From: Hyalella azteca
Lineage: Eukaryota > Arthropoda > Malacostraca > Amphipoda > Hyalellidae
DNA: 64,000 bases
Assembly (NCBI RefSeq): GCF_000764305.2
Contig: NW_025930528.1
Coordinates: forward strand, 62,001-126,000
Direction of reading: 5' to 3'
The notes under the pieces are model-generated. The model made no database searches and was not told where the DNA came from. It was given only the letters and a program-made list of their open reading frames with translations. Position numbers and translations under genes: made by a program. Positions 39,501-47,895 of the stretch are shown here, piece by piece; position 1 is the first letter of the stretch; each line of letters begins with the position of its first letter.

Positions 39501-42500
39501 AGTACGCGAACGCGGCGTCCAGCGCTAACTTTTTCCCGGAGTTGACGATGTTGCGCCCGTAGAAGTCGTAGTCTACGAAGTGCTGGTAGACGCAGTCTGT
39601 AGAGTAGTGCAAGTAGAGTACTGTAGTAAAGTTAATCACATGTGTATACATCGCAGTGCAGGTAGACGCAGCCTGTAGAGTGGAACAAGTAGAGTACTGT
39701 AGAAGTCGTAGTCTACGAAGTGCAGGTAGACGCAACCTGTACGAGTGGTGCAAGTAGACTACTGTAGTAAAGTAAAGTACAAGTAGATATAACGAAGTGC
39801 TGGTAGACGCAGCCTGTACGAGTAGTACAAGTAGAGTACTGTAGTAAAGTAGTAAAGTAAAGTAGAAGTAAATATAACCAACTTCAGGTAGACGCAACCT
39901 GTACGATCTGTACAAGTAGTACAAGTAAAGTAAAGTACAAGTAGATATAACGAAGTGCAGGTATACGCAGCCTGTACAAGTAGTACAAGTAGACTAAAGC
40001 ATTAAAGTAGTAAAGCAAAGTACAAGTATATATAAAGACAGCCTGTACAAGTAACAACCGTCAGAAAAGTTCTAGCACTGAGGGAAATGAGTGGAACTTT
40101 GTTCAAATAATGATGCAATTCTTGCCCTTGTGTAGGTTATTGTGACCTATTTTAGCCCGACACGGTGCTACGTGTAGAAATTTATCGGCCATTTATCGGC
40201 CATTCATCGGCCATTTATCGGCCATTTATCGGTCATATATCGGCCATTCATCGGCCATTTATCGGCCATTTATCGGCCATTTATCGGCCACTTATCGGCC
40301 ATTTATCGGCCATTTATCTGCCATTTATCGGCCATTTATCGGCCATTTATCGGCCATTTATCGGTCATTTATCGGCCATTTATCGGCCACTTATCGGCCA
40401 TTTACCGGCCACTTATCGGCCGTTTATCGGCCATTTATCGGCCATTTATCTGCCATTTATCGGCCACTTATCGGCCATTTACCGGCCATTTATCGGCCAT
40501 TTATCGGTCATTCATCGGCCATTTATCGGTGCTACGCGTAGAAAGTGTGTCACTATTTGTACATCATGAACTAACCATTTATCTAAGCATAGAGGATATA
40601 CATTTATATCCACTCAGAAAATTTGCCGGTAATATTGTTGAAATAGTGACACAGTTTTTTACCCATTACACAAGCAGTGAGCAGACGTAAGTAGCGTGTC
40701 CAAGATGGGCCCGAATGACTAACTTATGTAGAAATAAATATATATAAAAATATTTTAAAAAAACACGTTTTTCTGGTTTTTACAAAACTAAAAATAGTGA
40801 AATAAAACATATAAAGAAAACTTTTAGAAGCCACGTTTTCTTAACGGACAAAAAAGGAAAACATTTACTCTTACATAACATTTGAGTTATGTAAAATGTT
40901 ATGTAATGTTATGTAGGAGTAAATGTTTTTCTTTTTTGTCCGTTAAGAAAACGTGGTTTTTAATAAAAATTTTTTTTATTTGTTTTATTTCACTATTTTT
41001 AGTTTTGTAAAAACCAGAAAAACGTGTTTTTAAAAATATTTTTTATATTATTTATTTTCTACTTTTTAGTTAGCAATTTTAGCCATTCAAATCAATTTCC
41101 AGGGTTGACAAGTGTGGATGTTCAAGAAAAAAACTTAATTACAAACCGTGAATTTTTAGTGTTTTTTTTTTACTTTAATTTAAAAAAAAAAAAAATTTTA
41201 ATTATTATTTCTGATGATCAAATCCTGAATTGTTAGGCAGCATAAGCATGCATGCCAAATTTCAACTTAATAGGATGTTTAGAAGTGCTTTAAATTAAGG
41301 TTTGATCAATTGTCCATTATTTCTTTGAGTGAAAACAATTCGCCATCAAATGTATGAATATTGATGAAAACAATTCATCTCCCATATGTGAATATTGATG
41401 AAAACAATTCATCCCCCGTACATGAATATTGATGAAAACAATTCATCCCCCGTATATGAATATTGATCAAAACAATTCATCCCCCGTACATGAATATTGA
41501 TGAAAACAATTCATCCCCCGTATATGAATATTGATGAAAACAATTCATCTCCCGTATATGAATATTGATGAAAACAATTCATCCCCCGTATATGAATATT
41601 GATGAAAACAATTCATCCCCCGTACATGAATACTGATGAAAACAATTCATCCCCGTACATGAATACTGATGAAACAATTCATCCCCCGTATATGAATATT
41701 GATGAAAACAATTCATCCCCCGTATATGAATATTGATGAAAACAATTCATCCCCCGTACATGAATATTGATGAAAACAATGCATCCCCCATACATGAATA
41801 TTGATGAAAACAATGCATCCCCCATACATGAATATTGATGAAAACAATTCATCCCCCGTATATGAATACTGATGAAAACAATTCATCCCCCATATATGAA
41901 TACTGATGAAAACGATTCATCCCCCATATATGAATTGTGATGAAAACAATTCAATTAAACAATTATTTATCACCCATTTGAATGAGCAATCACAGTTAAA
42001 GAATCTTAAATAAAGTTAACAAAGAATCGTTTAAATTGTTCGAATGGCATGCAAAAAAAATCTTTCATATTAAATTCTTTGAATGGTAAGCAAAAAAAAT
42101 TTATTAAATCGTTCGAATGGTAAGCAAAAAATATTTTTTATTTAATCGTTCGAATGGGAAACAAAAAAAATTTATTAAATATTTTAATGGTAAGCAAAAA
42201 ATCTATTTTCTTAAATTGTTCGAATGGAAAACAACAAAAATATTTTTATTAAATTATTTTAATGATAAGCAAAAAATTATTTTTATTACATTGTTCGAAT
42301 GGGAAACAAAAAAAAACTTTTTTATTAAGTTGTTTCAATGGGAAGCAAAAAAAATTATTTTATTATTTTGATGGGAAGCAAAAAATTTATTTTATTATTT
42401 TAATGAGAAGCATATAAATAATATTTTATTATTTTAATGGGCAGCAAAAAAAATTATTTTATTATTTTAATAGGCAGCAAAAAAATGTATTTTATTATTT

Positions 42501-45500
42501 TAATGGTAAGGAAAAAAAATATTTCATAATTTTAATGGGAAGCAAAAAATCTATTTTATTAAATTGTTTTAATGGGGAGCAAAAAAATCATTTTATTAAA
42601 TTGTTTTAATGGGGAGCAAAAAAATCTTTTTATATTTCATTGTTCTAATGGGAAGCAAAAATTCAACACGCGTTCAAATTCAAATTCAAATTCATTCAAT
42701 TTTTTTAATGGTAAGCAAAAAAATTTTTTTTTTAACCATTATTCGAATGGGAAGCAAAAAAATTTATTTCATTATTTTAATGTTAACCAAAAAAAATGGT
42801 GCGCAAGAAAAAAAAATGAAAAACTCACGCGATTTTCCTTCACTGCGTCGGTCCAGCAGCCACTGGTGCGCAGAACACGCGTAGCCTGGACATGGCAGTG
42901 GCAGGGCAGTGGCAGGGCAGTAGCAGGGCAGTAAATCCCTCACCCCATCACAGGATAGAAATCAAAGGATATCTCAGCCTTCTTGTTCCGCATGCAAGCG
43001 ACATGAGAAATGTTCAAATTATATTCCAGTAATATTTTGACTGAGACTACTTCTTACAACTGCTCACCATGATATTAATATTGCAGTTAATCTTAATAGA
43101 AATATACACCACCGAACCAGGCGACAAGAATCTCTGATTCCAGAAATGAAGTCAATTTTCGTATTTTCACTGAATCTATTAAATTAAAGGGTTATTTAAG
43201 AGGGTTATTTAAGTAAGAGAGTTATTTACTGGGGGGTTATTTACACCTGTTGTAATAGTAATTACACGGGATTAAGTCAGTAGGATATTTTAACCACTGG
43301 TGATTTATATTCAAGGTTATTTAATCTGGGGTTATTAACGCCAGGTTATTTACTCGAGGTTGTTCCCCCAGGGTTGAGGAGGACCTGTGCGAGCGCCCCC
43401 CGCCCCCTCTGATGCCCCCCAACGCGTGCCCTCACGTGGGTGTCGTGGGGCTCCTCATAACGGGCCGCTGCTCCCCATACTTCCATAACGGCGTCACCAC
43501 CGTCGCCGGCACCCAGGTAAAGGGCCAGGGGGGAACGGGCCACGGGTAACGGGACACGGGCAACGGGACACGGGTAACGGGCCACGGGTAACGGGCCATG
43601 GGTAACGGGCCATGGGTAACGGGCCACGGGTAACGGGCCACGGGTAACGGGCCATGGGTAACAGGACATGGGTAACGGGCCATGGGTAACGAGCTATGGG
43701 TAACGGGACATGGGTAACGGGCTATGGGTAACGGGACATGGGTAACGGGCCACGAGTAACGGGCCATGGGTAACGGGACATGGGTACGGGCCATGGGTAA
43801 GAGGACATGGGTAACGGGCCACGTGCAATGGGCCACGGGTAACGGGCGCCAGGTAACGGGCCATGGGTAACGGGCCATGGGTAACGGGCCACGGGTAACG
43901 AGACAGCCTGGTAACGGGCCTTCCACTTAGAGCTCCGTCTAACGCAGCATACCGCGTTGTTATCAACTGCTATTATAATCATTATAATCAACTGCTATTA
44001 TAATCATTATAATCAACTGCTATTATTATTATTGTCATCAATTATCGCCTGCTATTATAATTATTACTATAAGCTGATAATAATAATAACACTAGAGCAA
44101 CAAGCGCCCCGCTCTGCCACGTCAGATCGTCGGCATGACGATGCGGTCAGACATCGGCATCCTGACGTGGACTCCTGACGCAGACGACGTGCCCTGTCCC
44201 CCACCGACGAGGGCAACGCCTTCCCTCGTCACCCTCAGCACCGTCAGCACCCGCCTGAGGGGCCTAGTCCCCCGCTACCCCGTCCCCGGCTCCCCCAGGG
44301 GAGGGGGGGATGAGGAGGGGGAAGAGGGGGATGAAGTTGCTAGTAATTTCGGGGACATCAAACATCGGGTGAGTGGTGGTTGTGGGTGAGTGGTGATTGT
44401 GGGTGACTGGTGATTGCGGGTGAGGAGCAAGTCACCCGTACACGGGGAGTGAGTCACCCGTACATGGGATGAGTGAGTCACCCGTACACGGTCTGATTGT
44501 GTCACCCGTGACAGGAGGTAGCGCTGCGGCTGGGTGTGGGGTCGAGGCTGAAGACCCCGCGGTTCCCCGTGTGGGTGACGCTCTGCAACCTCACGTACGG
44601 GCTCCTGCTGAACCCCAACCGTGACCTCACCCGTGACTACCACGCCGAGAACAGGCGGGTCTGGGGGACTGGGACCAGGGACTTGAGGTCTGGGGGACTG
44701 GGACCAGGGACTTGAGGTCTGGGGGACTGGGACCAGGGACTAGAGGTCTGGGGGACTGGGACCAGGAACTAGAGGTCTGGGGGACTGGGACCAGGGACTA
44801 GAGGTCTGGGGGACTGGGACCAGGGACTTGAGGTGTGAGACTGGGACTAGGGACTTGAGGTCTGGGGGACTGGGACCAGGGACTTGAGGTCTGGGGGATG
44901 GGACCAGGGACTTGAGGTCTGGGGGACTGGGACCAGGGACTAGATTGGGACTAGCGGATTGGGCTAATCGTGTATGGGTCTAAATATTTGATGGACTTGA
45001 GATAAAAAAAATCGTTAAAATCGTAGTAAGCAGAGCGCGGCCAATGACCTACATGACATTTCTTCCTTTAAATCACTATTTGTGAATAAAATATATTCAT
45101 AAATAATCAATGATAAAAAACCTACAAAAATTACTTTTTATCCTTTTTATCTTTCTTCTTTATCCTTTTTTATCCCAACATTTATAGACTCGACTATGAT
45201 AAAGACTTAAAAAATGTAAAGAACGAAGTCTTAAGTAGAGATAAAGACTTAAAAAAATATAAAGATATTTTAAAGACTCAACTAGGATAAATTTATTAAA
45301 TGAAGTGAATGAAAAGACTAAACTAGGATAAATTAATTAAATGAATGAAATTGAAATTGAACGGATCAAACCCCCGCAGGTTCGAGCTGCTGTACCTCAC
45401 CACCAACCCCGGCGGGGGCAACCCCTACGGGTACCACGCGTACCCCAGCCCCAGGGGGTTGTCGGGGCGCCAACCCCATGGAGCAACCCCGGGGGGTGAG

Positions 45501-47895
45501 GCTAGGAGGCTAATACATGTTTGGATATATGAGTTGAGTTATAGATATGGCCTCACAGTGAGGCACTAACATCCTGGCCTCACAGTGAGGCACTAACCAA
45601 CACCTGGCCTCACAGTGAGGCACAAACATCCTGGCCTCACAGTGAGGAACTAACCAACATTCTGGCCTCACAGTGAGGCACTAACCAACATTCTGGCCTC
45701 ACAGTGAGGCACTAACCAACACCTGGCCTCACAGTGAGGCACAAACATCCTGGCCTCACAGTGAGGCACTAACCAACATTCTGGCCTCACAGTGAGGCAC
45801 TAACCAACATTCTGGCCTCACAGTGAGGCACTAACCAACATCTGGCCTCACAGTGAGGCACTAACCAACACCTGGCCTCACAGCGAGGCACTAACCAACA
45901 TCTGGCCTCATAGTGAGGCACTAACCAACACCTGGCCTCACAGCGAGGCACCAACCAACATCTGGCCTCACAGTGAGGCACTAACCAACATCTGGCCTCA
46001 CAGTGAGGCACTACCAACATCTGGCCTCACAGTGAGGCACTAACCAACACCCTGGCCTCACAGTGAGGAACTAACCAACATCTGGCCTCACAGTGAGGCA
46101 CTAACCAACATCCTGGCCTAACAGGGAGGCACTAAACAACATCTGGCCTCACAGTGAGGCACTAACAACATCCTGGCCTCACAGTGAGGCACTAACCAAC
46201 ATCTGGCCTCACAGTGAGGCACTAACCAACATCCTGGCCTCACAGTGAGGCACTAACCAACANNNNNNNNNNNNNNNNNNNNNNNNNNNNNNNNNNNNNN
46301 NNNNNNNNNNNNNNNNNNNNNNNNNNNNNNNNNNNNNNNNNNNNNNNNNNNNNNNNNNNNNNNNNNNNNNNNNNNNNNNNNNNNNNNNNNNNNNNNNNNN
46401 NNNNNNNNNNNNNNNNNNNNNNNNNNNNNNNNNNNNNNNNNNNNNNNNNNNNNNNNNNNNNNNNNNNNNNNNNNNNNNNNNNNNNNNNNNNNNNNNNNNN
46501 NNNNNNNNNNNNNNNNNNNNNNNNNNNNNNNNNNNNNNNNNNNNNNNNNNNNNNNNNNNNNNNNNNNNNNNNNNNNNNNNNNNNNNNNNNNNNNNNNNNN
46601 NNNNNNNNNNNNNNNNNNNNNNNNNNNNNNNNNNNNNNNNNNNNNNNNNNNNNNNNNNNNNNNNNNNNNNNNNNNNNNNNNNNNNNNNNNNNNNNNNNNN
46701 NNNNNNNNNNNNNNNNNNNNNNNNNNNNNNNNNNNNNNNNNNNNNNNNNNNNNNNNNNNNNNNNNNNNNNNNNNNNNNNNNNNNNNNNNNNNNNNNNNNN
46801 NNNNNNNNNNNNNNNNNNNNNNNNNNNNNNNNNNNNNNNNNNNNNNNNNNNNNNNNNNNNNNNNNNNNNNNNNNNNNNNNNNNNNNNNNNNNNNNNNNNN
46901 NNNNNNNNNNNNNNNNNNNNNNNNNNNNNNNNNNNNNNNNNNNNNNNNNNNNNNNNNNNNNNNNNNNNNNNNNNNNNNNNNNNNNNNNNNNNNNNNNNNN
47001 NNNNNNNNNNNNNNNNNNNNNNNNNNNNNNNNNNNNNNNNNNNNNNNNNNNNNNNNNNNNNNNNNNNNNNNNNNNNNNNNNNNNNNNNNNNNNNCATGTT
47101 CCCCTCATAGTCCTGCCATGTTCTCCTCATAGTCCTGTCATGTTCCCCTCATAGTCCTGCCATGTTCCCCTCATAGTCCTGTCATGTTCTCCTCATAGTC
47201 CTGCCATGTTCCCCTCATAGTCCTGTCATGTTCTCCTCATAGTCCTGCCATGTTCTCCTCATAGTCCTGCTATGTTCTCCTCATAGTCCTGTCATGTTCT
47301 CCTCATAGTCCAACTATGTTCTTTCTAATCATTTTACAATGCCGTGTTAGAAATGCGTAAAAATAATTGTTATATTAGACATATAAAAAGATCATTTCTC
47401 ACCGAATCTCCGTTCTCCATCATAAATTATCTATATTCCATGTTGAACTAATGGACTCCTAGTAAGTGAGTTCTACAGTTTTATTTGCTTATTCAACGTT
47501 GATTTAAATCAATGAAAGTGAGTTCCCTTAAGTTTGATGCCTCATGCGTAAAATTCTATGCAGAACCTGCCTATCAAATTATTCACTGTAATGTACCAAT
47601 CGTAAGCTATAAAATCACCCAGGTTATTTTTAAATGCACATATATAAGTGAAAAAAGTGATATTTTATAGTATCTTTGAGTCAAAAAGCAAATTGTGCAT
47701 GAGTTACATTAAATAATTTCTTATATGAATGATATAATAGTTATTTATAATAATAATATAATATAATATAATATAATATAATATAATATAATATAATATA
47801 ATATAATATAATAATAATATAATAATATTAATATTCGGGTTGCCAGATGGCAGGGCGCGGAGGTGACGTGCAACGGAGACGTGCCGATGGCGTGA
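27492..47895 (+). CDS. MINDY4B: MINDY-4B-like protein, predicted inactive deubiquitinase
   Basis: Gene model from homologous exons 27492-27574, 30826-30942, 31586-31661, 32849-33033, 33268-33333, 43372-43516, 44126-44368, 44515-44654, 45380-45495 and 47847-47895; phases agree at every contiguous junction. MINDY enzymes cleave Lys48-linked ubiquitin chains. Family landmarks in order are LRRAVFGS, GGS...VQAHLVKQLLF, EEALASALSAALWR, LLITGRCSPYF, MRSDIGIL, LKTPRFPVW and a C-terminal W...CNGDVP before TGA. The motif that carries the catalytic Cys in MINDY-4 (GGPCG) reads GGSAV here, and the His position reads Thr, so I predict a pseudoenzyme like vertebrate MINDY-4B. Missing: an exon between 33333 and 43372 (about 25 residues), and one between 45495 and 47847, which probably lies in the N gap. 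The 5' end is uncertain. The gene could also be a diverged MINDY-4. Confidence 0.85.
27585..27722. repeat. 14-bp minisatellite at a donor site
   Basis: CCTCATGACGTGCG and variants, about 9 copies, beginning almost at the donor of the 27492-27574 exon. Confidence 0.9.
28105..28245. repeat. Dispersed element, relative of 14845-14975
   Basis: Shares GGGCACTT, GCCCAGTCAGGGAGA and GATCGGTAGTT with the earlier locus. It lies inside the first long intron of the MINDY-4B-like gene. Confidence 0.5.
28350..28692. repeat. Two 15-bp arrays joined by an adapter
   Basis: 28350-28418 repeats CTGCCACTGCAACAC and 28458-28692 repeats CAGTTTACCTAAAGC about 15 times. They are separated only by a Nextera junction (28419-28456) and an N, so the two arrays are probably not adjacent in the genome. 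Confidence 0.93.
28419..28456. other. Nextera mate-pair junction adapter (artefact)
   Basis: Third copy of the 38-bp adapter palindrome, followed by N at 28457. It lies within an intron of the MINDY-4B-like gene, so that intron's length and content are unreliable. Confidence 0.97.
29320..29912. repeat. ~53-bp repeat (3-4 copies) and GTT microsatellite
   Basis: 29320-29480 repeats a unit with GTCTCGAACTGCAGCATGCA and CGTGGCTTGGTGTG. A (GTT)n tract is at 29884-29912. The DNA between is unique, with no supported gene. Confidence 0.8.
30545..30825. repeat. 38-41-bp array running into a splice acceptor
   Basis: Units contain TTTGTGTGGCGCATCATG. The final partial unit TTTGTGTGGCGCAG supplies the acceptor of the exon at 30826, so acceptor and repeat are the same sequence. 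Confidence 0.88.
30826..30942 (+). CDS. MINDY4B: MINDY-4B-like exon with LRRAVFGS motif
   Basis: 39 codons, phase 0 at both ends; acceptor GGCGCAG, donor GTGAGT. It encodes ALRRAVFGSS near the start, the family's LR..(V/L)FGS signature, and an aromatic block FLAQTFSF where relatives have a similar W/F-rich strand. Confidence 0.85.
30925..31065. repeat. 28-bp array made of exon end plus donor
   Basis: About five copies of CCAACTCCTGGCGCCTTAGG followed by GTGAGTCC. The first copy is the real exon end and donor at 30942/30943; the rest repeat both in tandem, each with an intact GTGAGT or GCGAGT. Confidence 0.93.
31360..31585. repeat. CACCTGTAA-type array ending at an acceptor
   Basis: Degenerate 9-mers (CACCTGTAA, CAGTAACCTG) run up to CACCTGCTGCAG, the acceptor of the exon at 31586. 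Confidence 0.85.
31586..31661 (+). CDS. MINDY4B: MINDY-4B-like exon at the former catalytic Cys
   Basis: 25 codons plus one base. It encodes GGSAVAVTVCVQAHL then VKQLLF, aligning with the family's GGPCG...VQ...LLF helix. The nucleophile position reads Val or Ala depending on a one-residue gap. The only nearby Cys lies immediately before the VQ, where it would not be the family's nucleophile. Confidence 0.85.
31745..32762. repeat. 17-bp minisatellite, about 60 copies, ends at N
   Basis: Unit CATAAGTCAGCACGCAC. It resembles the donor sequence of the preceding exon (GTAAGCAGCACGCA at 31662). More than 50 consecutive units are identical up to N 32763, so copy number may be an assembly product. 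Confidence 0.95.
32764..32850. repeat. 14-bp array of tandem splice acceptors
   Basis: CTGTACAGTGTCAG repeated six to seven times. Each unit ends in TGTCAG, identical to the acceptor used at 32848. Confidence 0.92.
32849..33033 (+). CDS. MINDY4B: MINDY-4B-like exon with ALASAL...ALWR helix
   Basis: Begins in phase 1 (so it joins the previous exon as S-C-T-V-R-R), ends in phase 0, donor GTGAGT. It encodes QQEEALASALSAALWRVAG, matching the conserved A-L-A-x-A-L...I/L-W segment. The acceptor choice is set by reading frame: the closer CGCAG at 32858 would create a stop. The exon end GTCACGGAGCAC is duplicated once just past the donor (33045-33056). Confidence 0.85.
33268..33333 (+). CDS. MINDY4B: MINDY-4B-like 22-codon exon
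   Basis: Acceptor GCCACAG, donor GTGATT, phase 0 at both ends. It encodes ACLSFREEDQLTAAIRLYIKQ, matching the family's amphipathic helix before the buried beta-hairpin. The next family segment (an F...G..L...LLSR-like helix) should follow but was not located in the 10-kb intron. Confidence 0.75.
33656..33832. mobile_element. MITE-like inverted-repeat element
   Basis: 177 bp with near-perfect ~20-bp terminal inverted repeats: TAGGGTAACATGGGGCAGCG at the left, matched by CGCTGCCCCACGTTACCCTA at the right. No open frame. The target duplication is unclear. It sits in the large MINDY-4B intron. Confidence 0.8.
33850..35220. other. Intronic DNA with weak repeats, no exon found
   Basis: Contains degenerate GTGACATTGATG units (about 34365-34510) and AATGAATTATT units (about 35030-35110). 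The missing MINDY-4B exon was sought here without success. Confidence 0.55.
35225..35335. repeat. 15-bp array GCGATAACTACAGAA
   Basis: About seven diverged copies. The following DNA to 36390 is unique. Short frames at 35340-35800 look vaguely protein-like but are broken by stops. Confidence 0.8.
36395..36720. repeat. 20-bp minisatellite, about 16 copies
   Basis: Unit GTCTGCGGGGCATGCAGAGT. Open on both strands. Each unit contains the palindrome GCATGC. Confidence 0.93.
37065..37425. repeat. ~12-bp ACTAAGGATACT array
   Basis: Long degenerate array. It ends at CGATGCAG followed by about 140 bp of non-repetitive sequence (37434-37570). Confidence 0.88.
37572..37655. repeat. Dispersed AACGTT-rich element
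   Basis: AGCAAATAACGTTGG followed by repeated CAACGTTGATT-like words. A second copy with the same AGCAAATAACG start is at 51811-51930. Confidence 0.7.
37715..37890. repeat. 30-bp minisatellite, about 6 copies
   Basis: Core TTCTGTTATTCCTCTGCCAG. Variation is concentrated at one or two positions per unit. Confidence 0.9.
38550..39465. repeat. 7-bp CTCACAA/CTCACAC minisatellite, about 130 copies
   Basis: An array of CTCACAA flanked on both sides by CTCACAC variants. On the minus strand it reads (GTGAGTT)n, that is, more than 100 consecutive consensus 5' splice donors. It starts at the donor of the minus-strand exon at 39462-39596. Confidence 0.95.
39462..39596 (-). CDS. Antisense exon, PAN/Apple-like module
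   Basis: 135 bp on the minus strand with acceptor CTCTACAG and donor GTGAGT, phase 1 at both ends, as is usual for extracellular modules. It encodes CVYQHFVDYDFYGRNI, then an Ala-rich helix and AYCGLYNCLTFIAVY. The G-(N/D)-I ... C-x4-C-x-x-F pattern resembles PAN/Apple domains (extracellular ligand-binding modules). It lies inside the 10-kb intron of the plus-strand MINDY-4B-like gene, so it would be part of a nested antisense gene. Its exon start is recopied in the repeat upstream (39691-39730). The family call is tentative; that it is coding is more secure. Confidence 0.55.
39597..40050. repeat. Degenerate array containing copies of an exon start
   Basis: Blocks of GTACTGTAGTAAAGTA and GAAGTGCAGGTAGACGCA alternate. 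The second block is the reverse complement of the start of the minus exon at 39596 (codons VYxHF), so acceptor plus exon start has been copied several times. Confidence 0.8.
40180..40530. repeat. 11-bp minisatellite ATCGGCCATTT, about 31 copies
   Basis: Homogeneous array with scattered C/T changes. The flanks share GTGCTACG(T/C)GTAGAAA at both ends (40167 and 40530). Confidence 0.93.
40743..41047. mobile_element. Long imperfect palindrome (fold-back/MITE-like)
   Basis: Two arms of about 135 bp read as reverse complements around a short centre near 40890: AACACGTTTTTCTGGTTTTT on the left pairs with AAAAACCAGAAAAACGTGTT on the right, and TTCTTAACGGACAAAAAAGG pairs with its complement further in. 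There is no open frame. This could form a long hairpin in DNA or RNA. Confidence 0.85.
41340..41945. repeat. 34-bp minisatellite, about 18 copies
   Basis: Core GAATATTGATGAAAACAATT, then CATCCCCCGTATAT. Single-base variants are distributed along the array. Confidence 0.93.
42040..42790. repeat. Degenerate AATGGGAAGCAAAAAA repeat
   Basis: About 20 diverged units of 33-40 bp in which AATGGGAAGC and A/T runs alternate. On the minus strand it lies just downstream of the donor of the 42829-42885 segment. Confidence 0.85.
42829..42885 (-). CDS. Possible antisense exon, unknown
   Basis: 57 bp on the minus strand bounded by CATGTCCAG and GTGAGT. Two frames are open. The phase-1/phase-1 frame (YACSAHQWLLDRRSEGKS) would splice in frame to the PAN-like exon at 39596; the other contains SGCWTDAVKENR. 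Short CTGCCACTGCC repeats precede the acceptor. Coding is plausible but unproven. Confidence 0.35.
42930..43371. other. Intronic DNA, GGTTATTTA-rich
   Basis: Contains diverged GGGTTATTTAAG units just before the acceptor at 43371. No other feature is seen. Confidence 0.5.
43372..43516 (+). CDS. MINDY4B: MINDY-4B-like exon with LLITGRCSPYF
   Basis: Acceptor TTGTTCCCCCAG, donor GTAAAG; starts in phase 2 and ends in phase 0. It encodes VEEDLCE, a Pro-rich insert, then HVGVVGLLITGRCSPYFHNG, matching the family's L-(L/I)-L-T-G-(R/K)-A-x-x-x-V/Y-F-N segment. Confidence 0.85.
43530..43920. repeat. 14-bp CGGGCCATGGGTAA minisatellite at a donor
   Basis: About 27 copies starting within 15 bp of the donor GTAAAG. 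The unit contains GGGTAACGGG, echoing the donor context. Confidence 0.92.
44126..44368 (+). CDS. MINDY4B: MINDY-4B-like exon with MRSDIGIL and acidic insert
   Basis: 81 codons, phase 0 at both ends; acceptor CACGTCAG, donor GTGAGT. It begins IVGMTMRSDIGILTWTPDAD, matching the family's 'xRSDxGxL' element. It then carries a longer insert, a Ser/Thr/Pro stretch followed by GGGDEEGEEGDE, before DIKHR. Imperfect donor copies (GTGGGTGAGTGGTGATT) follow at 44372-44420. Confidence 0.88.
44515..44654 (+). CDS. MINDY4B: MINDY-4B-like exon with LKTPRFPVW, GC donor
   Basis: Encodes VGSRLKTPRFPVWVTLC, the most diagnostic MINDY-3/4 signature, then NLTYGLLLNPN, where active enzymes have a His at the Thr position. 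To join the next exon (phase 2, FELLYLT) in frame it must end at AACAG with the intron starting GCGGGT, a GC-AG intron. The GT four bases later (GTCTGG) would put the next exon out of frame. Confidence 0.88.
44657..44950. repeat. 28-bp minisatellite at an exon end
   Basis: About ten copies of GGTCTGGGGGACTGGGACCA followed by GGGACTTGA, starting at the end of the 44515-44654 exon. Confidence 0.92.
45380..45495 (+). CDS. MINDY4B: MINDY-4B-like exon with FELLYL
   Basis: Acceptor CCCCCGCAG. FELLYLTTNPGGG matches the family's F-(D/E)-L-(Y/L)-Y/F strand after the LKTP element. Then follows a Gly/Pro/Arg-rich stretch, and the donor is GTGAGG. The next family segment (RLTID..., ...AIRTKW) is not seen before the N gap. 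Confidence 0.78.
45555..46262. repeat. 30-bp minisatellite with hairpin core, runs into gap
   Basis: About 23 copies of CTGGCCTCACAGTGAGGCAC plus TAACCAACAT. Each unit contains GCCTCACAGTGAGGC, a 7-bp stem with a single-base centre. Confidence 0.95.
46263..47094. other. Assembly gap, 832 N
   Basis: The gap separates two different arrays: the 30-bp CTGGCCTCACAGTG array on the left and the 22-bp CATGTTCCCCTCATAGTCCT array on the right. The penultimate exon of the MINDY-4B-like gene is expected in this interval. Confidence 0.99.
47095..47310. repeat. 22-bp minisatellite at right edge of gap
   Basis: About ten copies of CATGTTCCCCTCATAGTCCT plus GC or GT. Confidence 0.93.

Noticed and set aside
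46209..47130. Open frames spanning the 832-bp gap
   Set aside because: Translations of N; no evidence value.
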